From Candidatus Parepulonipiscium sp. PG-Nuni2H_MBin01 (GTDB lineage Bacteria > Bacillota > Clostridia > Lachnospirales > Cellulosilyticaceae), in contig MDJM01000027.1 of the NCBI GenBank assembly GCA_001994995.1, positions 1 to 64,000 of the forward strand: 64,000 bases of DNA, in the 5' to 3' direction. Below, one piece after another: positions 63,114 through 64,000 of this stretch (within the stretch, counting starts at the first letter, position 1; every line of letters starts with the position of its first letter). The position numbers and the translations under genes are program-made. The notes under the pieces are model-generated. The model had not been told where the DNA came from. It worked only from the letters and a program-made list of their open reading frames with translations, and did no database searches.

Positions 63114-63974
63114 ATGAATAAAAGTTTAAAAAACAGTGTGATACCTTTTATAATATTCGTCGTACCTACTTTAGCAGCATTTTGTTTAGGCTTTGTATAT
63201 CCTTTTATCCAAGGTCTATATTTATCATTTTGTCAGTTTACGACTATAAATAATGCTAATTTTGTAGGTATAACAAATTATAAGTATTTACTCACTGATA
63301 CGAATTTTCATAGTGCGTTTTGGTACACAGTACAGTTTACTTTAGCGACAACGGTTACTATTAATATAATAGCGTTTATAATTGCATTAATTTTAACCAA
63401 AGGAATGAAAGGAACAAACATTTTTAGAACGATTTTCTTTATGCCAAACTTAATCGGGGGAATAGTATTAGGTTACATTTGGAAAATTTTAATAGACGGC
63501 TTATTAATACTTATGGGCAAGCCATTGTTGGCACTAAACCCTACAGCAGGATTTATAGGTTTGTTAGTATTAATGTCTTGGCAACAAATAGGTTATATGA
63601 TGATAATTTATATTGCAGGATTACAAAATGTTTCACGTGAACTAATAGAAGCATCCGAAATAGATGGAGCTAACGGATGGCAAACCTTATTTAAGGTTAA
63701 AATCCCGATGGTAATGTCATCTATTACAATTTGTGTCTTTTTAACACTTACGTATTCATTTAAATTATTTGACCAAAACCTTGCTTTAACAAACGGAGAG
63801 CCAAATTCTTCAACTGAATTGTTAGCTCTTAACATTTATAAAACATTCTATGCTCGTACTGGTGCACATTGGCGCGGTATAGGGCAGGCTAAAGCAGTTG
63901 TATTCTTTGTAGTAGTAGCAGTGCTAGCGCTTATCCAGCTAGGAGTAACGCGTTCTAGGGAGGTGCAAAGTTAA
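63114..63974 (+). CDS. Sugar ABC transporter permease (MalF-like)
   Basis: 286 residues with six membrane segments and the family motif ELIEASEIDGANGWQTLFKVKIPM (EAA loop) that contacts the ATPase. The start NSVIPFIIFVVPTLAAFCLGFVYPFIQGLYLSF is typical of the first permease of a family 1 sugar transporter. It follows the binding protein by 24 bases and its stop overlaps the next gene start. No ATPase gene is in view; a shared MsmK-type ATPase elsewhere is common for such systems. Confidence 0.92.
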   Translation: MNKSLKNSVIPFIIFVVPTLAAFCLGFVYPFIQGLYLSFCQFTTINNANFVGITNYKYLLTDTNFHSAFWYTVQFTLATTVTINIIAFIIALILTKGMKGTNIFRTIFFMPNLIGGIVLGYIWKILIDGLLILMGKPLLALNPTAGFIGLLVLMSWQQIGYMMIIYIAGLQNVSRELIEASEIDGANGWQTLFKVKIPMVMSSITICVFLTLTYSFKLFDQNLALTNGEPNSSTELLALNIYKTFYARTGAHWRGIGQAKAVVFFVVVAVLALIQLGVTRSREVQS

Positions 63975-64000
63975 TGGATGGAACTAGAAAAAAATCGAAT
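63974..64000 (+). CDS. Second ABC sugar permease, cut by window edge
   Basis: Nine codons (MDGTRKKSN) begin at an ATG that shares one base with the stop of the previous permease; GGAGGTG lies 9 bases upstream. By operon order this should be the MalG-like permease. Only the start is visible. Confidence 0.65.

Overview
The window is AT-rich, Gram-positive-type DNA, most likely from a low-GC member of the Clostridia close to Lachnospirales. Four things point that way: a SCIFF ranthipeptide precursor beside its radical-SAM maturase, a FabK-type enoyl-ACP reductase in a complete acc/fab cluster, a DUF5721-like protein, and FtsEX followed by an M23 hydrolase and CtpA-type proteases. Strong GGAGG ribosome sites and Rho-independent hairpins with long T tracts are found throughout. 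I see no ribosomal RNA, CRISPR array, prophage or intact insertion sequence. The only RNA gene I can support is one tRNA-Leu with the unusual anticodon AAG.

Left part (1-24.7 kb), mostly minus strand. A secreted alpha/beta-hydrolase-like protein that lacks its nucleophile comes first. An eleven-gene malonyl-CoA and type II fatty acid synthesis cluster follows (fabH-acpP-fabK-fabD-fabG-fabF-accB-fabZ-accC-accD-accA), with a near-consensus promoter in front of fabH. An ABC-F protein and a MATE exporter lie on the plus strand. Next come nagA with an orphan sugar-binding lipoprotein, a metallophosphoesterase, RNase HI, two small uncharacterised proteins, a membrane-anchored MutS homologue, a Uma2-type nuclease-fold protein, an aminotransferase and a PHP phosphoesterase.

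Middle part (24.8-39.1 kb). SCIFF and its maturase ScfB are separated by a strong terminator. Separate secD and secF genes follow. A 600-base gap holds a GC-richer, apparently folded leader, and then comes a 3190-residue S-layer-anchored surface protein (three SLH domains, leucine-rich repeats, about eleven Ig-like group 2 domains). Its coding strand changes from C-rich to strongly G-rich along its length.

Right part (39.3-64 kb), mostly plus strand. A rhodanese, purA and purB (divergent) and a CdaR-type regulator lead into a cell-envelope block: ftsE, ftsX, an EnvC-like M23 hydrolase, an S41 homologue that has lost its catalytic Ser and Lys, an intact CtpA, and a polytopic membrane protein. 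Then come a PepSY protein, tRNA-Leu, a flavodoxin, a three-gene surface polysaccharide group (O-antigen ligase, GT2, polyprenyl glycosylphosphotransferase), an AAA/PD-(D/E)XK protein, a cytosolic parvulin, hisS, malQ, and a divergent maltodextrin-type ABC operon that runs off the right edge.

The points most worth following up are the folded leader and displaced ribosome site before the giant surface protein, the composition switch inside that gene, the pseudoprotease/protease pair behind FtsEX, the SCIFF-maturase attenuator, and tRNA-Leu(AAG). All family assignments were made by eye from motifs; no database search was run.
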